A DNA stretch of 64,000 bases from JAYWGN01 sp043778255 (GTDB taxonomy: Bacteria > Bacteroidota > Bacteroidia > Chitinophagales > Chitinophagaceae), in assembly GCA_043778255.1 (NCBI GenBank), contig JAYWGN010000030.1, forward strand, positions 1 to 64,000, read 5' to 3'. The position numbers were made by a program, and so were the translations under genes. Position 1 is the first letter of the stretch; each line of letters opens with the position of its first letter. Below are positions 24,931 through 34,007 of this stretch, one piece after another. Below the pieces are notes generated by a model. The model had not been told where the DNA came from, made no database searches, and worked only from the letters and a program-made list of their open reading frames with translations.

Positions 24931-26613
24931 ATGAAAATATTATTTCCCATTTTATTTTTTTCGCTGAATGTTAAAGCTCAATATTCATATCAAATAAAAA
25001 GTATTATTGACTCTAGCAATATTGAAAATGCATATATTAAATTTCTAAATTTAAAAATTATTTCTAATAAGCAAGGAAAATTTATTTTACCTCAACAACC
25101 AACCGAAAAAGAATTTATTTATATATCTCACTTAGCATTTAGTACTTTTAAAAGTAATAAAATCTCAAATACAAATATTATTTATCTACAACCTAAAATA
25201 AATAGTACTAATAATATTGTAGTAACTAAGCCATATGGTATTATATTAAAAGCTATTAGAAAAATTAAAGAAAATTATTGGACAGAAAAAATAATAACTG
25301 AAGGTATACTTACCATAAATAAATTTGAAAATGATGTAAAAAATAAAAGTTATAGAAATTTAATTGATAGTTCAATTTTAAATGTTCAGTATCAAAACTA
25401 TAATGATGAAAAAACAAATAATATTGTTTTTTTAAAACAGAATAAAAAAACTGTATTAAAAAATAATCTGAATAAACACGACAGTACTAATCTAGTAAAT
25501 TACCATTACTTACCTTCCACACTTGATTACGTAAAAAACAAATCTAATTTTTTAAATAGAAAATTTTTAAATAAATATTCAATTATATCAACTAGGATAA
25601 TTACATTTAATAACAGAAAATGTTATTTCATAAGTCTAACTAAAGGCAAGTATGATAGCAGTAATATTATCATTGATACTTCAACTTTTGGTATTTATAA
25701 AATTACAAATCAATTATTAAATGTAAAAACAATAGGTTTTGTAAGTAAAGAGTATATTAAAAGAGAAATTGTATATGATTACTTTGAAAATAAATTAATT
25801 TTAAATTCAGCTGTTTCAATTAGTAAATTAGATTTTTTCAAATTAGATGGAATGTCATTAGTAAAGTACAACAATATTCTTTTTAATATTACTGATAATA
25901 CAAAAAATATGTATCAAGTTATGCCTAACCAGTATGACGAATTAATACCAATAATATACAGTACAAATATTTGGGATAGTACTTTAACTCAGATGTCTAA
26001 AAATCATATCGATTCTTCATTTAGTTTAATTAATTCTTTAGATTATTATAATAATTTAATAATTGATTCAACAATGAAAGTACGTCCTACTAATAATAAG
26101 TATAAGAATTTAGTAGAAAAATTTAGTATTGATTTACACTTGTTATTTGCATTAAAGTTTGGTAAAGAAAAAGTTTTGTTTATAAATCCTCAAGGGAATG
26201 ATAGTTTAAAATCTAATAAAGAAATTAGCTTTGAATTTGGTTACGAGAAAGAGTTACGAAATAAATATTTTATAAAGTTTACAACAGATTTTGATTTTTT
26301 TAAAAAATCATTTTTCATTACAAAATATAATATTGGATTAAAAAAATATAACCATGTTTATAAAAATGTTTTTACTAAGTACTATGTTCCTATTATAGAA
26401 TTGAGTTATTCAAAGTATTTATATAATAAAAAATCTTATTTCGGTTTAGGAAGTATTAGTTTTGGGTTGAATTATACCCAGTCATTTTCAAAATTTAGCA
26501 AAAAATCATGGTATATTGAAGCTTTAGGGAACTTAAAATTATTTCAGCAACTAAATTCAACTTATGAATTTAAAAGATATCCTATAAATTTAGCAGTCGG
26601 TATTAGGATTTAA
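24931..26613 (+). CDS. Carboxypeptidase-regulatory-like domain outer-membrane protein
   Basis: A 560-aa protein with a signal peptide (MKILFPILFFSLNVKAQ). A CarboxypepD_reg-like beta-sandwich (about 20-90: IDSSNIENAYIKFLNLKIISNKQGKFIL) is followed by ILKAIRKIKENYW, a segment typical of Bacteroidota DUF5686-like or CarboxypepD_reg proteins. A beta-rich middle follows, and the C-terminal third looks like barrel strands ending in FKRYPINLAVGIRI. Its base composition is more AT-rich and uses TCT/TCA serine codons more than flanking host genes, in keeping with transfer. It is the second gene of the cassette-like segment. The domain call is inference. Confidence 0.75.
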   Translation: MKILFPILFFSLNVKAQYSYQIKSIIDSSNIENAYIKFLNLKIISNKQGKFILPQQPTEKEFIYISHLAFSTFKSNKISNTNIIYLQPKINSTNNIVVTKPYGIILKAIRKIKENYWTEKIITEGILTINKFENDVKNKSYRNLIDSSILNVQYQNYNDEKTNNIVFLKQNKKTVLKNNLNKHDSTNLVNYHYLPSTLDYVKNKSNFLNRKFLNKYSIISTRIITFNNRKCYFISLTKGKYDSSNIIIDTSTFGIYKITNQLLNVKTIGFVSKEYIKREIVYDYFENKLILNSAVSISKLDFFKLDGMSLVKYNNILFNITDNTKNMYQVMPNQYDELIPIIYSTNIWDSTLTQMSKNHIDSSFSLINSLDYYNNLIIDSTMKVRPTNNKYKNLVEKFSIDLHLLFALKFGKEKVLFINPQGNDSLKSNKEISFEFGYEKELRNKYFIKFTTDFDFFKKSFFITKYNIGLKKYNHVYKNVFTKYYVPIIELSYSKYLYNKKSYFGLGSISFGLNYTQSFSKFSKKSWYIEALGNLKLFQQLNSTYEFKRYPINLAVGIRI

Positions 26614-26639
26614 AATTTTTAACTTATAAATTATAATAA

Positions 26640-27470
26640 ATGAAACGATTTTATTTTTTACTCTTGATTTTATTATTGAGTAACAAATTATTAGTTGGGC
26701 AGTCTAAATTTTATTTAGATACATTATCAGTATATGTAGCAAACAGTAGTATAACAAGTAATATGACTACTGAAATGATGGGCCAAAATATCGAATCAAG
26801 TAATAATAATTTTAGTACAACAACTATAAAGTTTTATGAGTTAAAACCTGATAAAATTGTATTTAGAACAACTTTAAAACAAATTAAAGGCAATATTTCT
26901 AATGCAATGCAAACAGTAACATTTGACACTGATAATAAAAAGCCAAATTCTACGGAGAGAGTTATGCAAAAGGCAATAAATATAGAGAGAATACACTCAA
27001 TCAATGCATTTGGTACTAGTTTAGACACTATTTTAATTGATAATAAAAATACTAAAATCGAAAACTTGGAAAAGGCAGGTATTTCTATTGGGAATTTATT
27101 AATATTCAATAAATCATTTTTTAAAATACCTATTTCATTAAATATTTCATGGAATGATACTATTATTAGCAATGATAAATCTAAAAGTAATGAAATCATT
27201 AATTACCTAGTCAAAAACATTGAACTAGATACTGTTTCAATATCTTTTAGTAGCAATGAAGTATATGAGACTGAAATTGAACAAATGGGTCGTCCTATGA
27301 TAACAAAAGGTACAAAAAAAACGGCGGGAGTTTATAAAATTGACCAACAAAGTAAAGCTATTATATCAAAAATATATAAAACAGAGTTGACTTCAGTTAT
27401 TGAATTTAACGCAATGTCAATTCCATTAAATGGTACAATAAATGGTATCATAACTATTGAAAAAAAATAA
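26640..27470 (+). CDS. Secreted protein, possibly DUF6263-like
   Basis: A 276-aa protein with a signal peptide (MKRFYFLLLILLLSNKLLVGQ). The mature protein has TTEMMGQNIESSNN near residue 46, TEIEQMGRPMITKGTKKTAGVYKID near 220 and a final SIPLNGTINGIITIEKK, a layout like secreted DUF6263-type proteins of Bacteroidota (from memory, not searched). It starts 26 bp after the previous gene, and its stop lies a few bases before the ATTTGCCAAC inverted repeat. It is the last gene of the cassette-like segment. Confidence 0.7.
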   Translation: MKRFYFLLLILLLSNKLLVGQSKFYLDTLSVYVANSSITSNMTTEMMGQNIESSNNNFSTTTIKFYELKPDKIVFRTTLKQIKGNISNAMQTVTFDTDNKKPNSTERVMQKAINIERIHSINAFGTSLDTILIDNKNTKIENLEKAGISIGNLLIFNKSFFKIPISLNISWNDTIISNDKSKSNEIINYLVKNIELDTVSISFSSNEVYETEIEQMGRPMITKGTKKTAGVYKIDQQSKAIISKIYKTELTSVIEFNAMSIPLNGTINGIITIEKK

Positions 27471-27478
27471 AACATTTG

Positions 27479-27664
27479 CCAACAAGAGGTTTGGCGTAAG
27501 TGGGGCAGAAGAAATATCAATCGGCATTTGTATTTTTTTCAACTTCAGTTCAGACAGATGATTATCTATTTGGCTTTTGTAAATTTATTGTACTTTTATT
27601 TTTCAATCGGCAGCGGTTTGGTCAGAAGGAAGTAATATTCCCCACCTGCATAAAGCCCTGTTGG
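27479..27664 (+). repeat. attC-like imperfect palindrome
   Basis: The left arm CCAACAAGAGG..TTTGGCGTAAGTGGGG (27479-27505) pairs imperfectly with the right arm CCCCACCTGCATAAAGCCCTGTTGG (27640-27664). The pairing has unpaired extra bases, as in folded attC sites. The middle holds two TCAATCGGCA direct repeats (27517 and 27603). The small frame across it has no protein-like character. Confidence 0.5.
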
Positions 27665-27930
27665 TTAGCAAATATTTCCGAAACACTCCACCGCCAAGAG
27701 AGCACTAAAGTATTCTGCCCCGTTGGGGTCTTCGGTTTTTCGCATAAGGAGGTACAGGCTTTGCAGTTACCCTAACGTATAAACCTTTATTCATTTAAAC
27801 TTTGAAAATGTAGTGGCTCAAAAAAGTTAATCAAATATGCATAGTTAACTCCACGGTAGTGTCCGTGGCAATAACCACAACACCCCACCGATACGGAAAC
27901 TTTGTACTACATTATTCATAAACCTTTACT
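27665..27930. other. Noncoding interval with hairpins and direct repeats
   Basis: No gene is supported. It contains GCCCCGTTGGGG (27717-27728), a CCACGG-N6-CCGTGG hairpin (27851-27868) and two ATAAACCTTTA repeats (about 27779 and 27916) that bracket a 140-bp stretch richer in GC. Confidence 0.55.
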
Positions 27931-29184
27931 TTATTTAATTGATTGTAAATACATATTGTAGCCCTGAATATCTTTACTAGCCATTGATAATAATATTGGA
28001 TTGTAGGGGTTGTCTAAGTAAGTTAGGCGTATTGCTTTATAATAATCACACTCAATTACTATAGTTGGGAGCAGTATTGTAGTTCCATTTATTGTAAATT
28101 CTTTTTTTAATAAATATACTTGAAAGTAATCTTTGTTATTCATTGTAATTGATCCTTGTTCATTGCCCTGCTTGTTATTAGCTTCGTTTTTACATTTATT
28201 ATATAAGTCATTACTTAATTTGAATTGATCAATTTTAAAATTTTCAAGAAACAGCTTTGCATCTGCTTTTTCTTTTCCACACTTTTTTTGATTTTCGTAA
28301 TACATAGCATTGGTCTCGTTAAGTGTAGCTTTTGCAATTTCTTTTTTTTGTTGTATTGCTTTACACTGCCATTCCACCAACCATTCTTTTATATTTATTA
28401 TTTTTATGGTTAAGCTATCGTTATAATAAGGATATGCCCTTGCTGCATCTTCTTTTGATTGTACTAACTCAAATATTTTGTATGTAAACAATCTACCATC
28501 TTGAAAATTAATTTCGCTATTATTTTTTAAAACAGCCTTTTTCTCTTTTGCTAATCTTGCAATTTTATCTTGCTTATTTTCACCATAAGCTATTTGCATA
28601 GCTACATACTTTACTAAACCATCTTGTTTTGTTTGGAGTTTTACTTGCAAAGGATTTTGTTTGGCAACAGCATCTAATTCACTATTTAATTTATTCGATA
28701 ATCCTTTATTGTTAGCAGTTGCTTGTTGTTCAAATACTATAAACTTACTACCATATAATACACCACTATCTACAGCAGTAAAATAAGTAGTAAACCTAGC
28801 TGACTTTCGCAAATTAGTAGCAATATTTGTAAGCATAACTTCGGTTGTAATACCTTGAGATGGCTGTATAAATAGTTGGTGTATACTTACTCGGTCCTCT
28901 TTCGTTATTTTATCAGGTACATAATAGTAACTAATATCGCTACCCAAATAACTATAAGGGTAATTAATTTTTTTACTAAACGAATTGGAAATAGCACCAG
29001 TTTGATTTGCCTTAATTATGGAATCACTAATGGACGGCAACATATCTAAAAGCAATCGGATGGTCGATTCATCGGTATTGTAACTTTTAAGCTTTGCTTG
29101 CCTACCAAAGCTTTGTAAACTTTCTATTTGTGCATTGCACAAATTATTAGTTAGCACTAATGTTAATAATAATATAAATTTCAT
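27931..29184 (-). CDS. Secreted protein of unknown function
   Basis: A 417-aa protein with a signal peptide (MKFILLLTLVLTNNLCNAQ). The mature part is mixed alpha/beta. Notable stretches are IQPSQGITTEVMLTNIATNLRKSARF, a Lys-rich helix near 205-225, a coiled-coil-like region near 275-330 (QQKKEIAKATLNETNAMYYENQKKCGKEKADAKLFLENFKI in pieces) and a beta-rich end. No catalytic motif or T9SS tail was seen. A TACTTTTG -7 box 63 bp upstream supports its own promoter, divergent from the small gene at 29357. Function unknown. Confidence 0.75.
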   Translation of the reverse strand: MKFILLLTLVLTNNLCNAQIESLQSFGRQAKLKSYNTDESTIRLLLDMLPSISDSIIKANQTGAISNSFSKKINYPYSYLGSDISYYYVPDKITKEDRVSIHQLFIQPSQGITTEVMLTNIATNLRKSARFTTYFTAVDSGVLYGSKFIVFEQQATANNKGLSNKLNSELDAVAKQNPLQVKLQTKQDGLVKYVAMQIAYGENKQDKIARLAKEKKAVLKNNSEINFQDGRLFTYKIFELVQSKEDAARAYPYYNDSLTIKIINIKEWLVEWQCKAIQQKKEIAKATLNETNAMYYENQKKCGKEKADAKLFLENFKIDQFKLSNDLYNKCKNEANNKQGNEQGSITMNNKDYFQVYLLKKEFTINGTTILLPTIVIECDYYKAIRLTYLDNPYNPILLSMASKDIQGYNMYLQSIK

Positions 29185-29246
29185 AAGGCTACTTTAAAGT
29201 TTTTTTAAAATGTATAAAAAAGAATATAATAACTGTCAATAAGCAG

Positions 29247-29254
29247 CAAAAGTA
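29247..29254 (-). promoter_or_regulatory. -7 box TACTTTTG for the 27931-29184 gene
   Basis: An exact TAnnTTTG match on the minus strand, giving a predicted leader of about 55 nt. Confidence 0.5.
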
Positions 29255-29315
29255 ATATATTGGTATGTACAAAAAATGGTTGAAATAGACCATTTTATTA
29301 AACAATAGTACTCAT

Positions 29316-29323
29316 TAAGTTTG
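29316..29323 (+). promoter_or_regulatory. -7 box TAAGTTTG for the 29357 gene
   Basis: An exact TAnnTTTG match 34 bp upstream of the ATG at 29357. It excludes the TTG-started longer frame at 29321. Confidence 0.5.
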
Positions 29324-29356
29324 CCGTTATTTACTTCAAAATTTTTTAAACACACT

Positions 29357-29734
29357 ATGCAACTTTTAACTCAACTACTTACCTCACTACCAACATTGCC
29401 CACTAGTTATAATAATTTAACTCCTGCACTAGCAGCTACAGTTGCCCCTTTGGCCATAGCAACAGTATATTATGTAAAAAAACAAAAGGGAAAAGTGTTA
29501 TTAAATTCAAAACTGAAATTATTGAAACGTTTGCTGTATAGTAGAAAAAAGAAAGGTTCAAAAATTCCAAAATTTTTAATGGCCATACTCATTGTAGTAG
29601 GTTTTTTGGTGGCGTGGCAACTATTGGGTTTATTGTTGGGGCTTGTACTTGGCAAAGCTTTAGGTGGTATTGTAGCTTTGTTATTACTTTTACTTTTATT
29701 AATTGTATACACAATCAATAAGAGTAATAAATAG
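29357..29734 (+). CDS. Small membrane protein of unknown function
   Basis: A 125-aa protein with a hydrophobic N-terminal helix (LAATVAPLAIATVYYV) and a very basic middle (KKQKGKVLLNSKLKLLKRLLYSRKKKGSKIPK). Two adjacent hydrophobic helices follow (FLMAILIVVGFLVAWQLLGLLLG and GGIVALLLLLLLLIVYTI) separated by a Gly-rich turn. The basic loop suggests a cytoplasmic face. No family recognised. Confidence 0.7.
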   Translation: MQLLTQLLTSLPTLPTSYNNLTPALAATVAPLAIATVYYVKKQKGKVLLNSKLKLLKRLLYSRKKKGSKIPKFLMAILIVVGFLVAWQLLGLLLGLVLGKALGGIVALLLLLLLLIVYTINKSNK

Positions 29735-29899
29735 CCTTACACCTATCATTCTATAATTAATGATAAACAATTAAAATAACATTTGCTATAATAGTAAGGT
29801 AATGGTACTGCAAACCTAAAAATTGAATAAAATAAATTACTGTTATAAAGTACTTATACCTCCATATTTGTTTATTTTTATACTTATCTAAACTTTCTT

Positions 29900-32758
29900 T
29901 TGAAATATTGTTACCTAATATTACTTGTTATTGTAAGCCAACTTAATGCACAGGTTGGGTCAATATTTGAAAAAATAAGTATTGAAAATGGATTGCCCTC
30001 TAATTACATATTTTGTATAACCGAAGATGATAATGGATTTATATGGGCAGGTAGCGATAAAGGCTTATTAAAATATGATGGTGCCAAATGGCAAATATTT
30101 GATACTGATAATGGCTTGCCTGGCAATTATGTAAACCAAGTATGTAGCGATGGGCATGGAGGGCTTTGGCTTGGCATATCCGAACAGAAACCTGTATGGT
30201 TTAATACACAAACTAAAAAAATATATTCGGTAGAATTGCCAGGAAATTATAATGATAATAAATACTATACCGTAAACTTAATGGAGAATGGAGAACTAAT
30301 TATTGAAAATGCTGCTATACAAAAACGGTTTACTTACAATTATAAATCGCCTCTTAAACCAATAGTAACAAGTTATAACACAATAAATATTAATGATAAT
30401 GAATTACTATTAGCACAAAAAAATAAAAAATTTATAATTTGTTCCTTTAATAATGAAAAGTATACGATTAAAAACAATGATAGTGTACAATACATTTCGG
30501 TTAATATTCCCAATAAAACTAAGTACTTGTTTAAGAAAAATGGGGAATTGTATGATGTTATTTCAACCATTAATAATTTTATAGTCGGTTATAACTTTGT
30601 TGTTAAAATTTCAGGTTCGGTCTCAATTATAGTGTCAAATGAAAAACTATTTGAACGAAATAAAAAAATAAATAACATACTACAAAGTGGCGCTACTTTG
30701 TATTTTTCCAAACTTGGAGAAGGGCTTTGTACCATAGATACTGTAACAGGTACTGTTACAAAATACAATGCCAGTAACGGTTTGAGCAATAATGATGTAA
30801 ACCATTTGTATAAATCTACTGATGGTGCCATATATATATCTACACTAGGTGGAGGTATTAATATTATAAAATTTCCACAGCACCTAAAGTTTGAACTCCC
30901 TAAACTACCAGTAAGCAATATACAAGTGTATAATGGAAAATATTATTTACAATCCAAAAATGAAATAAACATACTTGATAAAAACAGAATTGAAGATAAA
31001 ATTGTTTTAACCAAAAACATTCAATCATTTTTACTTAACAATAATAAATTACTAGTAGGTACATTTGATGGGTTTGAACAATACAATATAGCAAAAAAGA
31101 CACCCCAAATAGAAAATGTATGGAGAAAAACTGCTGGAGTATCTGGAGTGGTAAAACATAACAATAACTATATAATATCAACTTATGGAGGTGGTATTTA
31201 TGAAATTAAAGATTGTAAACTACTACAGGAATATAGAAATATACCATTTAAAAATATTGAAAAGTTAATACCCTTACTTACTGGAGTTGCTGCACTCTCC
31301 TATGAATCTGGTTTTATTAAAGCAACTTACGATTTTAAATCAATTACACATTATACCCAACAAGGTGGACTACTCCATAATGCTGTTTATTATGTACATG
31401 AGTATAAAGATACCTTATGGGTAGCCTCCAAAAACGGAATTTCAGTTATAGCAAACAATATAGTAATAAAAACATACTCCTACAATGAAGGGTTTATAGG
31501 CACAAAAGCAGTATACATATTTACCGATTATAAGGGTACTCATTGGGTATTGGGCGATGTATTGTTAAAGTTAGAAAATGGGAAATTAAAGAATGGAGGT
31601 ATTATAGCTACTTTAAATAATGATAAATTTATAACTGCCTATTACAATCAACTTACTAATGAAATAGCTATAAGTTCGCAAAAAGGATTGGTGCTATTGC
31701 CCTTAAAAGACAATGAAAGTACCACAATAATACCAGAACCTACAATTATAAAAGTGGTTATAAACGATAGTACAAAAACTTATAAACCAGAGTTTACATT
31801 ACCTTATAACTATACATCCATAAAATTTTACTTTGCAAATATTGGTAATGGACTTTCAAAAAACTATACCATATATACTAAAATAGAAGGGCAGTCAAAT
31901 ACTTGGATACCACTAACCGATTCGCTTACATTAAATTTGGACGAGTTAAGGCCAGGCAGTTATAAAATATTTGTAAAAACTATACATAGTAGTAAAGAAA
32001 GTACGAGTACATTAATTGTAACTGTTACTATACAACAACCCTTACTGCTACAACCCCTAATGCTGTTTTTATACACATTAATTGCCATAGCTGTTATATA
32101 TTGGGTAGTACAATATATTAACAGAAAAAAATACAAGCAAAAATTAAATGCACTTAAATTACAACAAGAATTGGAGTACGAAAGGCAAAGAATAAGTAGA
32201 GATTTACACGATAATATGGGAGCTTATACCAATGCATTACTTACCAATGTACAACAACTCAAAAATAAAACAGCACAAAAAGAAGACTTAGAAAAAATGC
32301 AAAATAATGCTGAACACATATTGAGTAGCCTAAGAGAAACAATTTGGGTATTGAATGTAAGTGAACTTTCAATTACCGAATTTAGTGATACATTTAAAGA
32401 CTATTGCTTTAAAATACTTAGAAATTATGAACATATAAATATGGACGTTACCGAACTAATAGATACAACCGAAATAATACAAGCCAAAACAGCCATACAC
32501 CTTAATAAAATAATGCAAGAAGCCATACAAAACATAATAAAACATGCAAATGCCACAATTATAAAATATACAATACAAAATAAAGAAGGACTATACATAA
32601 CCATAAGCGATAATGGTACTGGAATATTAAATGAAAATGTAACCGGCAATGGCATTAAAAATATGCAATGGAGAGCTAACGAAATAAATATGAAATTAGT
32701 AATACATACTAACAGTACTGGAACTAAAATAAGCGTACAAAAACAAAATGGTTTATAA
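29900..32758 (+). CDS. Hybrid propeller sensor histidine kinase (Reg_prop, Y_Y_Y, HisKA_3, HATPase)
   Basis: A 952-aa membrane sensor kinase. The order is: signal peptide (MKYCYLILLVIVSQLNAQ, TTG start), a periplasmic two-component propeller with repeats such as GLPSNYIFCITEDDNGFIWAGS and GLPGNYVNQVCSDGHGGLWLG, a Y_Y_Y-type beta-sandwich (about 630-710), and one transmembrane helix (about 717-740). The cytoplasmic HisKA_3 motif RISRDLHDNMG holds the phosphoacceptor His near 769, and HATPase_c has EAIQNIIKHANA and DNGTGI. No receiver is fused. The response regulator gene follows 41 bp downstream, so the pair forms a two-component system. The bound signal is unknown. No ATG precedes the signal peptide, so TTG is the likely start. 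Confidence 0.9.
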   Translation: MKYCYLILLVIVSQLNAQVGSIFEKISIENGLPSNYIFCITEDDNGFIWAGSDKGLLKYDGAKWQIFDTDNGLPGNYVNQVCSDGHGGLWLGISEQKPVWFNTQTKKIYSVELPGNYNDNKYYTVNLMENGELIIENAAIQKRFTYNYKSPLKPIVTSYNTININDNELLLAQKNKKFIICSFNNEKYTIKNNDSVQYISVNIPNKTKYLFKKNGELYDVISTINNFIVGYNFVVKISGSVSIIVSNEKLFERNKKINNILQSGATLYFSKLGEGLCTIDTVTGTVTKYNASNGLSNNDVNHLYKSTDGAIYISTLGGGINIIKFPQHLKFELPKLPVSNIQVYNGKYYLQSKNEINILDKNRIEDKIVLTKNIQSFLLNNNKLLVGTFDGFEQYNIAKKTPQIENVWRKTAGVSGVVKHNNNYIISTYGGGIYEIKDCKLLQEYRNIPFKNIEKLIPLLTGVAALSYESGFIKATYDFKSITHYTQQGGLLHNAVYYVHEYKDTLWVASKNGISVIANNIVIKTYSYNEGFIGTKAVYIFTDYKGTHWVLGDVLLKLENGKLKNGGIIATLNNDKFITAYYNQLTNEIAISSQKGLVLLPLKDNESTTIIPEPTIIKVVINDSTKTYKPEFTLPYNYTSIKFYFANIGNGLSKNYTIYTKIEGQSNTWIPLTDSLTLNLDELRPGSYKIFVKTIHSSKESTSTLIVTVTIQQPLLLQPLMLFLYTLIAIAVIYWVVQYINRKKYKQKLNALKLQQELEYERQRISRDLHDNMGAYTNALLTNVQQLKNKTAQKEDLEKMQNNAEHILSSLRETIWVLNVSELSITEFSDTFKDYCFKILRNYEHINMDVTELIDTTEIIQAKTAIHLNKIMQEAIQNIIKHANATIIKYTIQNKEGLYITISDNGTGILNENVTGNGIKNMQWRANEINMKLVIHTNSTGTKISVQKQNGL

Positions 32759-32799
32759 CAACCATTGTAAATCTCCATTATTTAATAAATATTTGTAGT

Positions 32800-33477
32800 A
32801 TGATAATTAAAGTAGCCATAGTAGATGATAAAAGAGTAAATAGGCAAAGTGTAAAAGAAAAATTAGCTGATTACAAAGAAATACAAATTACAATGGAGGC
32901 AGAAAATGGCAACGATTTTTTACAACAACTTAAAAATAGTACTAACAAACCCAATATAGTATTAATGGATTTGGAAATGCCAGAAATGAATGGCATTGAT
33001 ACTATAAGCATTGCTACAGCTAATTACAGCGATATAAAATTTATAGTACTCACCATATTTGAGGAAAGTAATAAAATATTTGAAGCCATTAAAGCTGGAG
33101 CTAGTGGTTATATACTTAAAGATGATACGGCCACTCAAATTATAGACGCTATTACAAATGTATATGAGTATAATGGCATACCTATGAGTCCGAGTATAGC
33201 ACGTAAAGCATTTGACTTGCTAAAAAAACTACCTACTGTACAAGAAGATGAACGAATTGAAAATACACCAATTGCAAAACCAAATGCAGGACTTAGCAAA
33301 AGAGAAATGGATGTACTTAACGAATTGATAGGCGGAAAAAATTATAAAGCAATAGGTGAAAAACTATATATTAGCCCACTTACAGTAAGGCGACATGTTG
33401 AAAATATATATGAAAAATTGCATGTAAACAGTAGAGCACAAATTATAAATATTGCTCACAAAGAAAAATGGGTGTAG
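32800..33477 (+). CDS. NarL/LuxR-type response regulator
   Basis: A 225-aa protein. The receiver domain (1-125) has the acidic pair (AIVDDKR), the phospho-acceptor Asp in VLMDLEMPEMNG (about 56), Thr in VLTIFEES and Lys in YILKDD. The C-terminal LuxR helix-turn-helix (about 160-225) has LSKREMDVLNELIGGKNYKAIGEKLYISPLTVRRHVENIYEKL. It is the cognate partner of the HisKA_3 kinase just upstream. It should bind DNA when phosphorylated. Its targets are not evident from the sequence. Confidence 0.93.
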   Translation: MIIKVAIVDDKRVNRQSVKEKLADYKEIQITMEAENGNDFLQQLKNSTNKPNIVLMDLEMPEMNGIDTISIATANYSDIKFIVLTIFEESNKIFEAIKAGASGYILKDDTATQIIDAITNVYEYNGIPMSPSIARKAFDLLKKLPTVQEDERIENTPIAKPNAGLSKREMDVLNELIGGKNYKAIGEKLYISPLTVRRHVENIYEKLHVNSRAQIINIAHKEKWV

Positions 33478-33548
33478 CTACAATTTAAAATTTATACCAT
33501 CTATTATTTATTACCAATATTATTTTACCTTTCGTAAAATTTTTGATA

Positions 33549-34001
33549 ATGCACAAAAAAATAATTATTGGAAGCACCATTATAGTCATTGGTATATTAT
33601 TATACTTTGCTTACAATTTCTACGCTGTAAAATATTATAAATTTGCCTCCCTACAAGATTTTATGCCTTATTATGAAGCTGCAGCAAGTCAGTTTGTTAC
33701 AGTTGGTTTTATAGTAAGTATTTCCTATTTACTTTGCACCAATATTATAATAATTAAAACCAAACAACTTGTTTGGCTCTGGTTGCCATTGGTGTTTGCA
33801 CTTATATATTTTGCAATTGTTGGTTACCATATTGAACATATACATACACTTAACAAAACAATTGAAGATACCAAAGGCAATTTTTCATTAGGCTATTTAT
33901 TTGGCATAATAGGAGCTGTATTAACCGTATTTGCTATTATTATTAACTACTTACTGTTAAAAATATACCTTACCGTTCAAAAAAATAAGTCAGTAAGCTA
34001 A
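33549..34001 (+). CDS. Small membrane protein, paralogue of the 22828 protein
   Basis: A 150-aa protein with the same helix plan and N-terminal motif as the protein at 22828 (GILLYFAYNFYAVKYYKFAS against VLLYFAYKYNAVNYHKYAT). The rest is diverged (FVTVGFIVSISYLLCTNIIII, LVWLWLPLVFALIYFAIV, LGYLFGIIGAVLTVFAIIINYLL). It follows the response regulator by 71 bp and may be cotranscribed with it. The ATG at 33549 is preferred over TTG at 33543. Function unknown. Confidence 0.75.
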   Translation: MHKKIIIGSTIIVIGILLYFAYNFYAVKYYKFASLQDFMPYYEAAASQFVTVGFIVSISYLLCTNIIIIKTKQLVWLWLPLVFALIYFAIVGYHIEHIHTLNKTIEDTKGNFSLGYLFGIIGAVLTVFAIIINYLLLKIYLTVQKNKSVS

Positions 34002-34007
34002 TTAGCC

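Larger units (their letters stand above)
24434..27664 (+). mobile_element. Putative three-gene cassette with attC-like palindrome at its 3' end
   Basis: It begins with GTTGGCAAATATTTTTTAGAAAAC (24434) and its right end is GTTGGTTAGCAAATATTTCCGAAAC (27660). The two are direct repeats with small gaps, and this is the arrangement expected when a segment has been inserted at GTTGG. All three genes read left to right, and a roughly 185-bp imperfect palindrome lies after the last one. A 10-bp inverted repeat (GTTGGCAAAT at 24434-24443, ATTTGCCAAC at 27474-27483) also bounds the genes. No integrase is present in the window, and the core does not match the classical GTTRRRY exactly. Confidence 0.45.

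Noticed and set aside
27500..27775. 91-codon plus-strand frame inside the attC-like palindrome
   Set aside because: It spans palindromic and repeat DNA with no folded-protein pattern.
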